DNA from: Brachyhypopomus gauderio
Lineage: Eukaryota; Chordata; Actinopteri; Gymnotiformes; Hypopomidae
Direction: 5' to 3'
Assembly (NCBI RefSeq): GCF_052324685.1
Contig: NC_135225.1
Coordinates: 10,649,503 to 10,713,502, forward strand
Length of the DNA: 64,000 bases
Position numbers and translations under genes: made by a program. Below the pieces are notes generated by a model. That model was not told the DNA's origin and ran no database searches. It saw nothing but the letters and a program-made list of their open reading frames with translations. Positions within the stretch are counted from its first letter, which is position 1. The number at the start of each line of letters is the position of its first letter. Shown in pieces: positions 61,842 to 64,000 of this stretch.

Positions 61842-63412
61842 GTATGCATGTATGTGGGGGGGTGTGTAGCAGGGTGTAGATTCTGTGGTATGACTATGCA
61901 TTGCTGGTGAGAACTCTGCATGCTGATGAGATTGTGAACTGAGCATAATTTGCGGTTGCCATATTCATTGCAGATAATGATAATAAACAGCACACCACCC
62001 AGCATGAGGACGCCCTGACCTAGCACGACAGAAACACAAACGCTTGAATAACAGTCACCTGCATTACAAAGTAACATATATTTACAGCTACATAATGATA
62101 AGCACATGTGAAAATGCATAATACAACTGCAAGCATGATGGGGTGGTTGACGAATGTGGGGGAGTTTTCTCCATCTCTCTGTGGTAATCCATACATGTTA
62201 TCTGTTGTCAGCTGTCACTGTTCTCTTTTGCAGCCTCAATCAAATTAGTTTTAGAGTTTTAATCCTTTCTCTGACCTGGGGATGAGGAAGTGACCGCATT
62301 TATTTAAACCCCACTCATCATCATCATCATACACACAAATTTGTTATATGCACATATTATAGTACACACATGGGAGATATCCAGAAACACCCAGTAGCAC
62401 ACAGCAATCAAACACAAAAACACACACAAAAACCCACACATACTGTTACATGGCACTCTGACTGACTGAGATACCAAAAAAATAAAATTAAAAAATTTAA
62501 ATTTAAAAATCCCTGCATTCTGAAAAGAAACACTAGAGAAACTTAAGGAGCTTATTGAACCTGCAATATTTTTAGAGCAACAGCATGTGTGAGTGACAGA
62601 AATATCACAGACAGGAAGGTAGTCCTAACACGACAGGAAACCTCAATGCTGCAAAAATGTGCATTTACATCATATCTCCCTGTTTTAGTGTCCCAGTATC
62701 ACCTGTTCTCTCTCCCCCACTCTCACTCTCTCAGTGTGCCAGTATCACCTGTTCACTCTCCCCCGCTCTCTCCCTCACTGTGCCTGTGTCTCAGTATCAC
62801 CTGTTCTCTGTCCCCTGACTCTCTTGACCACCTTCAGGAGGAACATGCTCAAAAATCATGACCAGTTATTAGTGTTACTTTTTGTATGTTTTTTTTTTGC
62901 TTTGTTTTTACTTTTTTATATGACAAACATAATTTAAACACATCACACATTAATTTAAAGATATGAACAAAATACAATTAAAAATTTGGAATTTTCAGGT
63001 AGTATAAGAAAATAGTACAAATAACATTTGTAGAAATTCAGTTTGGTTTCAATATTTTAAAATCTAAGGCAACGTTTTGTTAAAGAAACAAATAGATTAA
63101 CAAATGTTGTTGAAGTTCCTGTCTGGGGCTTGTTAACCACTATTACAACTGAATCAAAATTGAGATAATTTATGTTTGAACATGTAAAGCATTGAAAACA
63201 TTTGAACATGTAAATATTAAATCCTAGGCAACTCTATAAAATAGCTATTGATCTGCATTTTTAACAAGTTTAATACTTTTTATGAGTCCCTTGTTGATTT
63301 TCTTGTCTTTGTGCTCCATAGAGCATATTAACATAGAGCTGAAGCCATCCTGTGAGCATGTTCACAAAGCATAGCATACTCCTGCACTACAACAGGATTT
63401 GAAGAGATGTGC
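61842..63412. other. spacer and 3' side of cd5, no other gene seen
   Basis: AT-rich, with CT-rich blocks (TCTCTCTCCCCCACTCTCAC and relatives, about 62690-62820). Part is probably cd5 3' UTR. No convincing ORF or RNA gene. Confidence 0.35.
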
Positions 63413-63643
63413 TTAATGGTAGCCATATGAGTCGTAGTCACTGTTCCGGTTAGACGAAGGTTCTCTGCTGGGATTCACAGTAAGCCTCTCCAAACCTTGC
63501 AATATACAAAAACATCAAGCATGAGAATGATGTGTACAGGTCAATGGGTTCAAAATAAATAATTAAATACATAAATAAATAAATGAAGTCCCAGTCATGA
63601 TGATAAATATGGGGTGTGTGTGTGTGTGTGCGCGTGTGTGTGC

Positions 63644-63707
<64 letters not shown>

Positions 63708-63938
63708 ATTCACTCACCAGGATAAGACTGCCTCTTCACCATATTGTTATCTGAATGAGCAGCCTGGCCTCTGTGATAGGACACTAAAAGAAAAAGAAAG
63801 TCAAATAATGAAAAAGATCAGGCCCACTTCTTTTTCCAAGAGTGTGTGTGTGAGACGGAGAGAGAAAGAGCAGGAGAAGTGACTCACCACTTTGACTCTG
63901 CGTCGGGCCGATCCAGCGATTCTCCCTCTTCTGTGAAA
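63413..63938 (-). CDS. cd5: cd5, T-cell surface glycoprotein CD5, last three coding exons (partial)
   Basis: CD5 is a scavenger-receptor-type co-receptor of lymphocytes. Only the cytoplasmic tail is in the window; the extracellular SRCR domains lie beyond 64000. Exons on the minus strand: 63888-63938, 63718-63783, 63413-63495, with GT/AG borders and matching phases (1, 1). Translated tail: QKRENRWIGPTQSQSVSYHR, then RQSYPGLERLTVNP and NSDYDSYGYH at the stop. Human CD5 has WIGPT, SFHRN, AYPALEG and SDSDYDLHG in the same order, which is the basis of the call. The fish tail is shorter, and the central tyrosine of human DNEYSQP is not evident. The (TG)n array lies in the last intron. Confidence 0.8.
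63616..63706 (+). repeat. (TG)n microsatellite
   Basis: About 40 TG copies with a few CG variants in the last intron of cd5. Confidence 0.95.
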
Positions 63939-64000
63939 CTACAGGAAATAAAATAAAAACACTATCAACATGTCAGCATAGAAACAGTATTACTAGTACC

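Overview
This window is nuclear DNA of a bony fish. The evidence is spliced vertebrate genes (paip2b, dok1, a fish-type C2H2 zinc-finger locus, the tail of cd5), vertebrate tRNA genes, and a dense set of fish transposons: L2 and Rex1/CR1-like LINEs, tRNA-derived SINEs, Tc1, hAT and PIF/Harbinger relatives, and Ty3-like LTR elements. The repeats look otophysan (catfish, characin or electric-fish like), but that is an impression and not a proof.

Layout. 1-20 kb is a tandem array of about 4-kb units, each carrying one copy of a fish-specific rhodopsin-like GPCR. The middle copy (15033-15872) is intact and the two flanking copies are pseudogenes. The array is heavily invaded: a foldback DNA element (66-5116) is itself split by a young LTR element (547-4786), a second very young LTR element sits at 7167-9998, and there are solo LTRs and LINE pieces. 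The two LTR elements are related, lack pol, and carry a gag-like frame that starts inside the LTR, followed by a repetitive Pro/Val/Ser-rich region. 20-25 kb holds a Rex1/CR1-like LINE, a Harbinger transposase fragment and a nearly complete Tc1 element with intact ends.

25.4-31.4 kb is paip2b (4 coding exons, plus strand), whose third intron holds an L2 LINE nested in a SINE. 35.6-40.1 kb is dok1 (5 coding exons, plus strand). 40.5-42.7 kb is a repeat island (a complete SINE with target duplication, and an hAT element with nested MITE). 43.3-48.6 kb is a zinc-finger locus with one N-terminal coiled-coil exon pair and two phase-compatible sets of downstream exons, each ending in a three-finger exon. 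49.35-50.04 kb is a cluster of three different tRNA genes (Lys-CTT, initiator Met-CAT, Glu-CTC).

50.6-57.5 kb (minus strand) is a TMEM132-family locus, closest to TMEM132A by eye. It has frame breaks and a 178-bp hAT MITE inside a coding exon, so it is probably a decaying pseudogene. 57.7-61.9 kb is transposon-rich, including an hAT-like element in a TA microsatellite with two MITEs nested in it. At the right edge (63.4-63.9 kb, minus) are the last three coding exons of cd5. CD5 and TMEM132A are neighbours on human 11q12, and PAIP2B and DOK1 both lie on human 2p13, so the window joins pieces of two human regions. These synteny statements come from memory and were not searched.
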